DNA of 64,000 bases, taken from assembly GCF_036014195.1 (NCBI RefSeq), contig NZ_CP107918.1, positions 3,906,001 to 3,970,000 of the forward strand, written 5' to 3'. The position numbers and the translations under genes were made by a program. Every line of letters starts with the position of its first letter. Within the stretch, counting starts at the first letter, position 1. The stretch is from Streptomyces sp. NBC_00442 (GTDB lineage: Bacteria; Actinomycetota; Actinomycetes; Streptomycetales; Streptomycetaceae). This document shows positions 44,929-53,093 of this stretch, piece by piece. The notes below the pieces were generated by a model. The model was given only the letters and a program-made list of their open reading frames with translations. It was not told the DNA's origin and did no database searches.

Positions 44929-45897
44929 ATGCGCCAGGTCGCTCTGGGCAGCCAAGGACTGCGGGTCTCCGCACAGGGCCTCGGCTGCATGGGCATGAGT
45001 CAGTCGTACGGCGTCGGCAACGACACCGAGTCGATCAACACCATCCACCGTGCCCTCGATCTCGGCGTGACCCTGATCGACACCGCCAACGTGTACGGCG
45101 CGACCGGTCTCTACGGTGTCGGCGCCAACGAGAAGCTCGTCGGATACGCCCTCAGGGACCGACGCGACGAGGTCGTCCTCGCCACGAAGTGCGGCATCCA
45201 CGACGTACGGCCCGGCACCGGCATGGTCCTGCGGGCCGACCCCGAGTACATCAAGCGCAGCTGCGAGGAGTCCCTCCAGCGCCTCGGCATCGACCACATC
45301 GACCTGTACTACCTGCACCGGGTCGACCCCAAGACCCCCATCGAGGAGTCCATCGGGGCGATGGCCGAGCTGGTGAAGGCCGGCAAGATCGGTCACATCG
45401 GCGTGTCCGAACTGCCCGCGGAGGAGCTGGAGCGCGCCCACGCCGTCCACCCCGTCACGGCCGTCCAGAGCGAGTACTCGCTGTGGACCAGGAACATCGA
45501 GGAGTCCGTGCTCCCCACCGCCCGCCGCCTCGGCATCGGCGTGGTCCCCTTCTCGCCGCTCGGCCGCGGCTTCCTGACGGGCGCGGTCACCTCGCGCGAC
45601 GCGTTCGACGCCACCGACATGCGGCGCGGCATGCCCCGCTTCAGCCAGGACAACCTGGACGCCAACCAGCAGGCCCTGGAACTCGTGAAGTCCATCGCCG
45701 ACGCCCACGGTGTGCTGCCCGGCCAGGTCGCCCTCGCCTGGGTCCACGCGCAGGGCGACGACATCGTCCCGATCCCCGGCACCAAGCGTGTCGGCTACCT
45801 GGAGCAGAACGCCGCCGCCGCCGATCTCGTCCTCACCACCGAGGACCTGGCCCGGCTCGACGAGGTGGCCGCCCGCATCGAGGGCGCCCGCCGCTGA
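44929..45897 (+). CDS. Aldo/keto reductase
   Basis: 322 residues. The catalytic tetrad can be seen: Asp and Tyr in TLIDTANVYGAT (about residue 50), Lys in VLATKCGIHD (about 85) and His in LYYLHRVDPKT (about 125). The NADPH-binding C-terminal segment is IPGTKRVGYLEQN. It reduces an aldehyde or ketone with NADPH. It starts 2 bp after the MFS stop; last gene of the plus-strand operon, convergent with the XRE gene. Confidence 0.93.
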   Translation: MRQVALGSQGLRVSAQGLGCMGMSQSYGVGNDTESINTIHRALDLGVTLIDTANVYGATGLYGVGANEKLVGYALRDRRDEVVLATKCGIHDVRPGTGMVLRADPEYIKRSCEESLQRLGIDHIDLYYLHRVDPKTPIEESIGAMAELVKAGKIGHIGVSELPAEELERAHAVHPVTAVQSEYSLWTRNIEESVLPTARRLGIGVVPFSPLGRGFLTGAVTSRDAFDATDMRRGMPRFSQDNLDANQQALELVKSIADAHGVLPGQVALAWVHAQGDDIVPIPGTKRVGYLEQNAAAADLVLTTEDLARLDEVAARIEGARR

Positions 45898-45904
45898 CGG
45901 CCCC

Positions 45905-46693
45905 TCAGGGACCGGTCGTCCGGCGGGTGTCGCCCGTGCACAGCATTGTGCCGCCGACCTCGGCGCAGGCCTCGGCCCGCCCGGGGTCGGGGGCCACCAG
46001 CATGGGGCTCTCGGTGTCGGCGCCGGTCGAGCTGGAGCGCACCTCCGACCAGACCGTGTCGCAGGACGGGCTGAAGCGCAGGCGCACCGCGTACGAGGCC
46101 GTCGTGAGGGCGCTCTGCGTACGGGCATCGGTGCGGCAGGCCGAGCGGGCCGGGTCGGCGCCCTGGCAGCCGGCGCCCCGGCAGGCGGACGGTGCGGGCG
46201 CGGCCGGCGTCGCGTGCGAGGCGTGCGGCACGGCCGCCCAGGCGGCGCTCCCCACCAGGGCGAGCGCGGCGGCGATCGTGAGCGTACGGCGGCGCGAACG
46301 CCGGGCCGACGGCGCGGCATCGGAGTGCGCGGGCGGCGCGGGGTGCGCGGGCGGCGCGGCCCGGCCCGGCGGGGCGCCGGTGCCGGCCGGGGTGACTGGG
46401 CGGCCGGCCGGGTCCGCGCTTCCGGGGTGTGGGGCTCGTACCGCGCGGTCCCAGAGGTCGAGGAGCCGGGCGTGGTGCTCGGCGCCGCCCAGGGCGCCGA
46501 AGGCGTCGACCGCGTCACGCGGCGGCAGGTTGTCCCCGTTGAGATAGCGGTGCCACGCCGACTTGCTGTACGTGGTGCGGGCCGCGAGGCCGGCCAGGCT
46601 CAGCCCCGAGCACTGTTTGAGGTGCCTCAACTCGTCGATGAGGAGCCGGAGTTCGGGTCGGGTCGACTCGGGCAGCGGTCGCCACTGGGGCAC
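45905..46693 (-). CDS. Membrane-anchored XRE-family HTH protein with DUF2690-like domain
   Basis: 262 residues, GTG start. The N-terminal Cro/CI-type HTH (about 15-70: HLKQCSGLSLAGLAARTTYS, KSAWHRYLNGDNLPP) is followed by a Pro/Ala linker and one membrane segment (about 137-155, basic RRSRRRTLTIAAALALVGSA). An extracytoplasmic Cys-containing domain (CRGAGCQGADPARSAC) resembling DUF2690 follows. The topology suggests a transmembrane regulator or DNA-membrane tether. No ligand is known. Confidence 0.8.
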   Translation of the reverse strand: MPQWRPLPESTRPELRLLIDELRHLKQCSGLSLAGLAARTTYSKSAWHRYLNGDNLPPRDAVDAFGALGGAEHHARLLDLWDRAVRAPHPGSADPAGRPVTPAGTGAPPGRAAPPAHPAPPAHSDAAPSARRSRRRTLTIAAALALVGSAAWAAVPHASHATPAAPAPSACRGAGCQGADPARSACRTDARTQSALTTASYAVRLRFSPSCDTVWSEVRSSSTGADTESPMLVAPDPGRAEACAEVGGTMLCTGDTRRTTGP

Positions 46694-46847
46694 GCGGTCC
46701 CTCCCAAAAGTCCGTATGGTCCCGTTCGAGGGTCATCTGTACCCCTTGGGGGCCGGAGCCAAGCTCCGACCCCCGGGGCGAACGGGCGAAGGGGGCGCGA
46801 CAGCGGATCCCGCTCCCCCTCCCGGCGCTGGAGCGAACCTCAGCGCG

Positions 46848-47240
46848 TCAGCACCACGGCACGGCGGACCCGGCCGCGACCCGCACATAGTGCGCGGACA
46901 CATATCGCGCGTGGTGCCCGGCCAGCCGGTACCAGACCCGGTTGCCCTGCACCGAGCTCCCGTCCTTCTTGCAGACCAGCGACACCTGGCGCCCCGAGCG
47001 CAGGGTGCCGGCGGCCCGGTAGGTGACGCCGGCACCGGTCCGTACGTGCAGCCGGACGGCGCGGCCGGTGACCACCGTGCCCTGGGGGAGGAGCTTGTGG
47101 TGCCGGGCGACGGCGACGGTCGCCTTCGCCGGCGCGGAGGCCGGTGCGGAGGCGGGCGCCGCGGCCATCGCGGTGGTCGGGAACAGGGCGAGCAGGGCGG
47201 CGACGGCGACGACGCTGTTGCGCACGGTGCTTCGGTTCAT
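46848..47240 (-). CDS. Secreted SH3-like domain protein
   Basis: 130 residues. A signal peptide (about 1-28, SVVAVAALLALFPTTAMAAA) is followed by an Ala/Pro linker and a bacterial SH3-like domain (about 58-125: AVRLHVRTGAGVTYRAAGTL, VSLVCKKDG, RVWYRLAGHHARYVSAHYV). It ends in a Cys three residues after Ser/Ala. Probably a cell-wall-associated module without a catalytic domain. It is monocistronic; the 295-bp region to the next gene shows no further ORF with good support. Confidence 0.82.
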   Translation of the reverse strand: MNRSTVRNSVVAVAALLALFPTTAMAAAPASAPASAPAKATVAVARHHKLLPQGTVVTGRAVRLHVRTGAGVTYRAAGTLRSGRQVSLVCKKDGSSVQGNRVWYRLAGHHARYVSAHYVRVAAGSAVPWC

Positions 47241-47535
47241 GTCTGTGTTCTCCAAGGTGATGCGGGGTCCCCGAGTAAGTGACCCTGTGTCGTCAAAGGT
47301 GTCCGGAGGGCCACGCGGACATGCGTCCCAGTCGTTCCTGGGACGAACGGGGACGGGGCGCGCGGAACCCCGCCCACCACGGGATTCCCGCCCGGCCCGC
47401 GCCCGTACGGGCACCCGAGCCCGCCCCTGTGCACCCGTCCCCACCGGCGTTCACTCGCGTGGCGGAACCCCTGGGCCTCACTTAGCGTGAGGAAGGAGCG
47501 ATCGCGAACGGGAGACCACCGAGGGAGACGCGCAC

Positions 47536-49236
47536 ATGGGCCGTCACACCAGGGACGCCGCCGAGCAAGGACGCGCCGCGCGCATAGCCGCCGCCTCCGA
47601 GCACCTTTCCGCAGCCGATGCCCCACCCCGTTCCCCAGCGGGCGCCACACGCGACGCCGCCACCGGACGCCAGCAGCCATTCGGAGGGGCACCTTCGGGG
47701 CAGTCGCCGTCGTCCGGACGCTTCGCCCCGCCGCCGTCCGCCGCGTACGCCGGTGACGGCGCGCCCCCGCCCGACGCGGCGCACACCGGAGCCCCGCACG
47801 AGCACCGCTGGCTCGTGCTCGGCGTGATCGCGCTCGCCCAGCTCATGGTCGTGCTCGACGCGACCATCGTGAACATCGCGCTGCCCTCCGCGCAGCGCGA
47901 TCTCGGCTTCAGCGACGGAAACCGCCAGTGGATCGTCACGGCGTACGCGCTCGCGTTCGGCTCGCTGCTGCTGCTCGGCGGCCGCATCGCCGACCTCGTG
48001 GGGCGCAAGGTCGTCTTCCTGACCGGACTCGTCGGCTTCGCCCTCGCTTCCGCGATCGGCGGCGCCGCGCCCAACTTCGAGGTCCTGGTCACCGCCCGCG
48101 CCCTCCAGGGCGTGTTCGGCGCGCTGCTCGCACCGGCCGCGCTCTCGCTGCTCACCACGACCTTCACCGACCCGAAGGAGCGCGCCAAGGCGTTCGGTAT
48201 CTACGGCGCGGTCGCCGGCACCGGCGGCGCGGTGGGACTGCTGCTCGGCGGCGTCCTCACCGAGTATCTCGACTGGCGCTGGTGCCTGTACGTCAACCTC
48301 CTCTTCGCGGCGCTCGCCTTCTTCGGCGCCTGGCGGCTACTGCACCCGGGCGCGCCCACCGACCGCCCCAAGCTCGACATCCCCGGCACGGTGCTGGTCT
48401 CGGCGGGCCTGTTCTGCATCGTGTACGGATTCTCCAACGCCGAGACCCACGCCTGGAGTTCACCGCAGACCTGGGGCTTCCTGGCGGCGGGCGGCGTCCT
48501 GCTGCTGGCCTTCGCCTGGTGGCAGACGCGGGCGAAGCACCCCCTGCTGCCCCTGCGCGTCGTCCTCGACCGGGACCGGGGCGCGTCCTACCTCGCCATG
48601 TTCATCTCCGGCGCGGGCATGTTCGGCGTGTTCCTGTTCCTGACGTACTACCTCCAGCAGATCCTGCGGTACTCCCCGGTCAGCACCGGGCTCGCCTTCC
48701 TGCCGATGGTCTTCGCGATGATCGTCAGCTCGGTCGTCGCCCAGAACAAGCTCGTCCCGAGGCTCGGCGCGAAACCGATCGTGCCGCTGGGCATGGGCCT
48801 CGGCGCGGCGGGCCTCGCCTGGATGACGGCGTTGGACGCGACCAGCGGCTACGCGGCCCACGTCCTGCCCCCGCTGCTTGTCATGGGCGTCGGCATGGGC
48901 CTGATCTTCGCCCCGGCGATGAGCATGGCCACGGCGGGCGTCGCCGCGCACGACGCGGGCGTCGCCTCGGCGATGGTCAACACCAGTCAGCAGGTGGGAG
49001 GTTCGATCGGCACGGCCCTTCTGAACACCCTCGCCACGAGCGCCGCCACCAGCTACCTGGTGGGCCGTCGCCCCACCCCGGGCGTCCGCGTCCAGGCCCA
49101 GCTCCAGAGCTACTCGACGGCGTACTGGTGGTCGGCGGGCTTCTTCGCACTCGGCCTGGTGATCTCCCTGGCCCTCTACCGCAAGGGCCCACCGAGGTCG
49201 GCGGTGGGGCCTTCGGAGGGACCGGTGCACATGTGA
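47536..49236 (+). CDS. MFS transporter (14-TM DHA2-type drug exporter)
   Basis: 566 residues. A long hydrophilic N-terminal extension of about 90 residues (Ala/Pro/Gly-rich) precedes about 14 helices. Motifs: QLMVVLDATIVNIALPSAQ (TM1), LLGGRIADLVGRKVVFLTG (motif A) and GTGGAVGLLLGGVLTEYLDW (motif C-like). Drug/H+ antiport of the EmrB/QacA kind is expected. The ATG at 47536 follows GAGGGAGA; the extension makes a later start conceivable. No regulator is adjacent. Confidence 0.9.
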   Translation: MGRHTRDAAEQGRAARIAAASEHLSAADAPPRSPAGATRDAATGRQQPFGGAPSGQSPSSGRFAPPPSAAYAGDGAPPPDAAHTGAPHEHRWLVLGVIALAQLMVVLDATIVNIALPSAQRDLGFSDGNRQWIVTAYALAFGSLLLLGGRIADLVGRKVVFLTGLVGFALASAIGGAAPNFEVLVTARALQGVFGALLAPAALSLLTTTFTDPKERAKAFGIYGAVAGTGGAVGLLLGGVLTEYLDWRWCLYVNLLFAALAFFGAWRLLHPGAPTDRPKLDIPGTVLVSAGLFCIVYGFSNAETHAWSSPQTWGFLAAGGVLLLAFAWWQTRAKHPLLPLRVVLDRDRGASYLAMFISGAGMFGVFLFLTYYLQQILRYSPVSTGLAFLPMVFAMIVSSVVAQNKLVPRLGAKPIVPLGMGLGAAGLAWMTALDATSGYAAHVLPPLLVMGVGMGLIFAPAMSMATAGVAAHDAGVASAMVNTSQQVGGSIGTALLNTLATSAATSYLVGRRPTPGVRVQAQLQSYSTAYWWSAGFFALGLVISLALYRKGPPRSAVGPSEGPVHM

Positions 49237-49337
49237 GGCGGGCACATGTGAGGCGGGCACATGTGAGGCGGGCACGTGTGGGCGGGCCGCTGTGGGCCCG
49301 GCCCGTGTGGGCCCGGCCCGTGTGGGCCCGGCCCGTG
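49237..49337. repeat. Two adjoining 15-bp tandem arrays
   Basis: About three copies of a GAGGCGGGCACATGT-type unit run from the MFS stop codon, followed by three copies of TGTGGGCCCGGCCCG. Both have a 15-bp period. The second unit holds GGGCCCGGCCC dyads and may act as a convergent terminator for the flanking genes. Confidence 0.8.
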
Positions 49338-49343
49338 TGAGCC

Positions 49344-50255
49344 TCAGGCCTGCTCCCAAGGAACGGGGTCGGGCCGTCTGCGCCACCACCAGCCACCCGG
49401 CCCCTGACCGACAGCCCCGGCCGACCGCCGTCGGGGAAGGACTTCCGTCGTACTTTCCACCGTGGCAGCGGCGAAACGCCTGTCCAGTCGCCCCAAGGCG
49501 TCGGTCAGCAACGGGACGACGTCGTGTGGCAGCCGATGGACGAGAGCCGCGAGGGCGTCACGCGCCTCCAGCCGTTCGCGATAAAGATCGGCGGGATACC
49601 AGCCCGATGGCGCCCAGCCGGATTCCATCTGAGTGATGACCCGCTCCCACACCACCAATGTGTCCCGCACGGACCGGATGGGGCCGCCAGTATCGTCGTC
49701 GAGCGGAAGCCGTGCCAGGCAGGAAGCCGCCTGGCGCACCCTCTCCAGCGATGCCATGAAGTGCTCCGAGACAGGGCTGTCCGGCCGCTGCTCACGGACG
49801 ATCTCCTCGAAGCGCGTCACCGTGGCCCGGGGGAACCGGGCGACGCGCGCCTCGACGGCCGTGACCGTGAAGACGGGTGGCTCGTCCTCGGAGGGTTCGA
49901 GCCTGACGCGGGTGAGCAGCCCCTGGGGTGTCGCCGCCCAGTACGCGCTGGGAGGCGCTTCCAGCGCGGGGAACAGGACGGTCGTCCTCACGGCCTTCGC
50001 GAACCGCGCGGCGACTTCCGACTCAAGCGGTCGGCCGCCGACCGTCTCTTGGACGTAAATGTCCAGCGCCTGCGTCAAGTCGCCCTGAAGTGGCCGGAGT
50101 CCACAGGTGACCGGCGCATTCCAGTTTCGTACATCGGGATCCGTGTCGGGCTCGCCGACATCCACATCGCCCACCGCCACGCCGAGACAGCCGGCGAGTG
50201 CGAGGGCCACCGTGGTGGGATCGGAGGAGTCGACGGCAAGCAGGTTGTAGCTCAC
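49344..50255 (-). CDS. Hypothetical cytoplasmic protein
   Basis: 303 residues from a GTG at 50255 with a GGGAAGCG site. It has no membrane segment or signal peptide. The sequence is mixed alpha/beta with LALAGCLGVAVGDVDVGEPD near the N-terminus and a Trp-rich basic C-terminus (GGWWWRRRPDPVPWEQ). I do not recognise the family. It is divergent from the first copy of the duplicated membrane-protein gene, and its promoter falls in the duplicated leader. Confidence 0.7.
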   Translation of the reverse strand: MSYNLLAVDSSDPTTVALALAGCLGVAVGDVDVGEPDTDPDVRNWNAPVTCGLRPLQGDLTQALDIYVQETVGGRPLESEVAARFAKAVRTTVLFPALEAPPSAYWAATPQGLLTRVRLEPSEDEPPVFTVTAVEARVARFPRATVTRFEEIVREQRPDSPVSEHFMASLERVRQAASCLARLPLDDDTGGPIRSVRDTLVVWERVITQMESGWAPSGWYPADLYRERLEARDALAALVHRLPHDVVPLLTDALGRLDRRFAAATVESTTEVLPRRRSAGAVGQGPGGWWWRRRPDPVPWEQA

Positions 50256-50275
50256 GGACGCTTCCCGTCGTAGCC

Positions 50276-50900
50276 GGTGATGACATTTGTCCTGGGGGAG
50301 TCGGGATTCTTCGCTCTGCCGTCCGACGTGCCCTGGAGGGGAGTATCGGTGATGTCGGCAGGGGCCGGCGACTGAGAGACAGGGTGAGGGGAACGCCATG
50401 AGTGCCACGGTCGCGATGGGGATGCCGGTCCGGGTCGAGGCTCCGGTGGACGCCGCTCCGGTGGACGTCGCTCAGGTGGACGTCGCTGGGGCGGTGGTCC
50501 TGAAGGGGCTGCCGAACTGGTACTTCCCTCTGGTCGGTCTTTTCGCGGGGATCTTCGACATCGCTCGTGCGTATCCGGTGCTGTACGCGTTGATCCCGGT
50601 GGTCGCGATCGTGCAGATCGTGTTGGCGTTCACGGTGTTGAGGGCGCGGATCCGGTACATGAAGTCGCTGTGGAAGAACAAGCGGACCCGGTTCCTTGCG
50701 CTCGGTCTGCTGGTGGTCCGCTTCGCCATCCGGTACGGACTCGGTGTCGCGGGCCTGGCGCTGGGTGCGGCCACCGGGCAGCTGACGCTGGGCATCGTGA
50801 TGGCGGTCATCGGCACCGCGATGGCCTGGGGCGACCAGTGGCTGATCCTGCGCACCCTCAAGCACGCCCAAGCCGCACAGGCCGCCCAAGCCGCGCAGGT
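50276..50900 (+). repeat. Direct duplication, copy 1
   Basis: Nearly identical to 52340-52940. It covers about 120 bp of leader starting GGTGATGACATTTGTCC and most of the membrane-protein gene. The leader contains an imperfect dyad (TGACA-TT-TGTCC) and a seven-codon mini-ORF (MSAGAGD, 50352-50375). Copy 1 alone carries a short in-frame expansion in the N-terminal coding region (APVDAAPVDVAQVDVAG). Confidence 0.9.
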
Positions 50901-50913
50901 CGAGGCTGTCTGA
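50398..50913 (+). CDS. Small integral membrane protein, copy 1 of a duplicated pair
   Basis: 171 residues. A variable N-terminus (1-35, with a VDVA repeat) is followed by about four membrane segments (about 38-62, 62-85, 100-122 and 122-145) and a C-terminal AQAAQAAQ repeat. The core, from LPNWYFPLVGLFAGIFDIAR to WGDQWLILRTLKHA, is almost identical to the protein at 52462-52977, with VLRARIRYM here and VLKARIRYM there. The ribosome binding site is TGAGGGGAACGCC. I do not recognise the function. Strong protein-level conservation with divergent ends suggests both copies are maintained. Confidence 0.82.
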   Translation: MSATVAMGMPVRVEAPVDAAPVDVAQVDVAGAVVLKGLPNWYFPLVGLFAGIFDIARAYPVLYALIPVVAIVQIVLAFTVLRARIRYMKSLWKNKRTRFLALGLLVVRFAIRYGLGVAGLALGAATGQLTLGIVMAVIGTAMAWGDQWLILRTLKHAQAAQAAQAAQVEAV

Positions 50914-50958
50914 GCAGGGTCGGCCCCGGTCACGCCCCTCGCCCATCGCGCTCATGCG

Positions 50959-50986
50959 ATATATAATCGATATCCCGCTTGATATC
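50959..50986 (+). promoter_or_regulatory. vapBC promoter/operator
   Basis: A perfect TATAAT -10 (50962-50967) sits in an AT-rich island. GATAT at 50959, GATATC at 50969 and GATATC at 50981 recur every 10-12 bp, one helical turn apart, as expected for cooperative binding by an RHH antitoxin. The base composition contrasts sharply with the flanks. Confidence 0.7.
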
Positions 50987-51003
50987 TAGGGATGTGATGC
51001 TGG

Positions 51004-51219
51004 ATGAGCCGAACCGTGATCGACCTCGATGACGAACTGTTGGCCGACGTAGCCAAAGCGCTGGGCACCGGCACCAAGAAGGAGACCGTCAACACCGCCT
51101 TGCGCGAGGTGCTGGAACATCGCAGACGAGCACTCGCGCTCACCCGGCTTCGTGCCGCGGCCGGCGAAGGCGCCTTCGACCTGGAGATCTTCGAGGAGAA
51201 GGCGAACTACCGCCGGTGA
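51004..51219 (+). CDS. vapB: VapB-type antitoxin
   Basis: 71 residues. The N-terminal ribbon-helix-helix (SRTVIDLDDELLADVAKALG, TKKETVNTALREVLE) is followed by a toxin-binding tail ending FEEKANYRR. It neutralises the PIN toxin and autoregulates. ATGs a few codons upstream lack better signals. The stop overlaps the vapC start by 4 nt (GTGA). Confidence 0.92.
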   Translation: MSRTVIDLDDELLADVAKALGTGTKKETVNTALREVLEHRRRALALTRLRAAAGEGAFDLEIFEEKANYRR

Positions 51220-51647
51220 ACGGAGCCCAGTTCCTGATCGACACCAGCGCTCTCGCCCGGTTCCTGCGCGCCGAAGCCGAGCAGTACGGGTGGGATCAGG
51301 CTGCCGCGGCCGGGCTGATCGCCACCTGCCCCGTCACCGAGCTGGAGTTCTTCTACAGTGCCCGTTCCGCCGAAGACCGGGCGCGCGGCATCGAGGACAT
51401 GCGGATGATCTTCAGCTGGGTCCCGGTCGACGATCGTGCCTATACGCGCGCCTGGCAGGTCCAAGAAGTCTTGACCAAACGGGGGCAGCATCGCAGTGCG
51501 GGCGCCGTCGACCTCGTCGTGGCCGCGACGGCCGAACTCCAGGGGCTGACCCTGCTGCACCGTGACCGGGACTTCGAGTGCATCGCCGCCGTCACAGGGC
51601 AGGCCCTCCAGTGGTACGGGCCTGACGCGGGCAAGCCGAGCGACTAG
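51216..51647 (+). CDS. vapC: VapC-type PIN-domain ribonuclease toxin
   Basis: 143 residues, GTG start. PIN-domain acids: Asp in FLIDTSALARFL, Glu in PVTELEFFYSAR, Asp in GAVDLVVAATAE and Asp in LLHRDRDFE. It cleaves RNA when not bound by VapB. The module lies between two direct repeats of a membrane-protein gene, suggesting insertion or joint mobilisation. Confidence 0.93.
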   Translation: MNGAQFLIDTSALARFLRAEAEQYGWDQAAAAGLIATCPVTELEFFYSARSAEDRARGIEDMRMIFSWVPVDDRAYTRAWQVQEVLTKRGQHRSAGAVDLVVAATAELQGLTLLHRDRDFECIAAVTGQALQWYGPDAGKPSD

Positions 51648-51715
51648 AGCGACCCCTGGGGCCTTGCGGGACGACGTACGCACGCTCGGCGCCCCCCGCG
51701 ACTCCGTTCACGCGC

Positions 51716-52321
51716 TCACCCGATGTCCCCCAGCCAGCCCGCCAACACCGCCTCGCGCTCGCGTGAGCGCAGGACTCGGGCCGGCTGGACCTCGTTCCAC
51801 CATCCGGTCAGGACCGTGGGCGAGGACTCGCCGCGCACGAAGCGGGCGAGCAGCCCCAGCGAGAGGTCCACTTCTCGTGGGGAGTAGGCGACCGCGGCGC
51901 CGGACAGCACCCCGGCCGTGGACTCGTCCCCCTCCTTCGTGGTGAGCGCGACCGTCATCGACGCCGGTTCGCCCGGCACCCACAGGTCGAAGACCGCGGC
52001 CGCCACGGACAGTGCGTGGACACCCCACCGCACGGTCGCGGACCGGACCGGCGCATCGGTCACCCGCACCTCCAGCAACTCCGACCAGCTCCAGTCGCGG
52101 CGCGGCTCGCCCTCGCGCGCCTCGTCCTCTCCCGGCTCGTGCTGCGTGGCGCGCGCTAAGCGCACCCCTTCGGGAGTGAGCCGTACGCCACCGCTCCCGG
52201 CCCCGGCTCCGGGCGGGGTTCCCACGTACACCTCGTCCCCGGTGACCCAGAAGAGGCCGACCATGCTGCCGGCCTCGTGGTTCACGGCGGAGGACGGCGA
52301 CGGCGATTCTGACGGCTGCAT
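51716..52321 (-). CDS. Hypothetical protein divergent from duplicated membrane gene
   Basis: 201 residues, ATG at 52321 after GGGAGTCG. A beta-rich N-terminal part (SMVGLFWVTGDEVYVGTPPG, VRLTPEGVRLARATQ) is followed by WSWSELLEVRVTDAPVRSA, EVDLSLGLLARFVRG and a C-terminal basic stretch. It is acidic/Glu-rich around residues 60-75. No family is recognised. Like the gene at 49344-50255 it is read away from a copy of the membrane-protein gene, but the two proteins do not look alike. Confidence 0.7.
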   Translation of the reverse strand: MQPSESPSPSSAVNHEAGSMVGLFWVTGDEVYVGTPPGAGAGSGGVRLTPEGVRLARATQHEPGEDEAREGEPRRDWSWSELLEVRVTDAPVRSATVRWGVHALSVAAAVFDLWVPGEPASMTVALTTKEGDESTAGVLSGAAVAYSPREVDLSLGLLARFVRGESSPTVLTGWWNEVQPARVLRSREREAVLAGWLGDIG

Positions 52322-52339
52322 GAGCTCGACTCCCTTAGC

Positions 52340-52940
52340 GGTGATGACATTTGTCCTGGGGGAGTCGGGATTCTTCGCTCTGCCGCCCGTCCCGCCCTGG
52401 AGGGGAGTATCGGTGATGTCGGCAGGGGCCGGCGACTGAGAAACAGGGTGAGGGGAACGCCATGAGTGCCACGGTCGCGATGGAGATGCCGGTTCGGGTC
52501 GAGGCTCAGGCGCAGTCCGGCCACGAGGCAGTTGTCCTGGAGGGTCTGCCGAACTGGTACTTCCCCCTCGTCGGTCTTTTCGCGGGGATCTTCGACATCG
52601 CTCGTGCGTATCCGGTGCTGTACGCGTTGATCCCGGTGGTCGCGATCGTGCAGATCGTGTTGGCGTTTACGGTGTTGAAGGCTCGGATCCGGTACATGAA
52701 GTCGCTGTGGAAGAACAAGCGGACCCGGTTCCTTGCGCTCGGTCTGCTGGTGGTCCGCTTCGCGATCCGGTACGGACTCGGTGTCGCGGGCCTGGCGCTG
52801 GGTGCGGCTACCGGTCAGCTGACGCTGGGCATCGTGATGGCGGTCATCGGTACCGCGATGGCCTGGGGCGACCAGTGGCTGATCCTGCGCACCCTCAAGC
52901 ACGCCCAGGCCGCCCAAGCCGCCCAAGCCGCGCAGGCCGC
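52340..52940 (+). repeat. Direct duplication, copy 2
   Basis: Second copy of the 50276-50900 segment, offset about 2.06 kb. The leader (dyad, GGAGGGGAGTATCGGTGATG, mini-ORF at 52416-52439) is conserved apart from a few substitutions. Identity continues through most of the ORF. Confidence 0.9.
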
Positions 52941-52977
52941 GCAGGGTGCTCAGGGTGCGCAGGCCAAGACCGCCTGA
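52462..52977 (+). CDS. Small integral membrane protein, copy 2 of a duplicated pair
   Basis: 171 residues. The N-terminal 27 residues differ from copy 1 (no VDVA repeat), the membrane core is nearly identical, and the C-terminal AQAAQ/GAQGAQ repeat is longer, which restores the same total length. Start and ribosome binding site are as in copy 1. Function is unknown. Confidence 0.82.
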   Translation: MSATVAMEMPVRVEAQAQSGHEAVVLEGLPNWYFPLVGLFAGIFDIARAYPVLYALIPVVAIVQIVLAFTVLKARIRYMKSLWKNKRTRFLALGLLVVRFAIRYGLGVAGLALGAATGQLTLGIVMAVIGTAMAWGDQWLILRTLKHAQAAQAAQAAQAAQGAQGAQAKTA

Positions 52978-53093
52978 CCAGAAGTGCGTTGATCCACGCG
53001 GGCTCTGGACGCGGGCGGTGGCCGCCGGTACGTTCGGGCGATGCTGCTTTCCGGGGGTTCCCAGCCGTACGTGACGTGCGGAGATCCCAGCAA

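Noticed and set aside
33782..46000. Polyketide gene cluster suggested by SnoaL-like and ABM domains
   Set aside because: No ketosynthase, acyl carrier protein or other assembly-line gene is present in the window.
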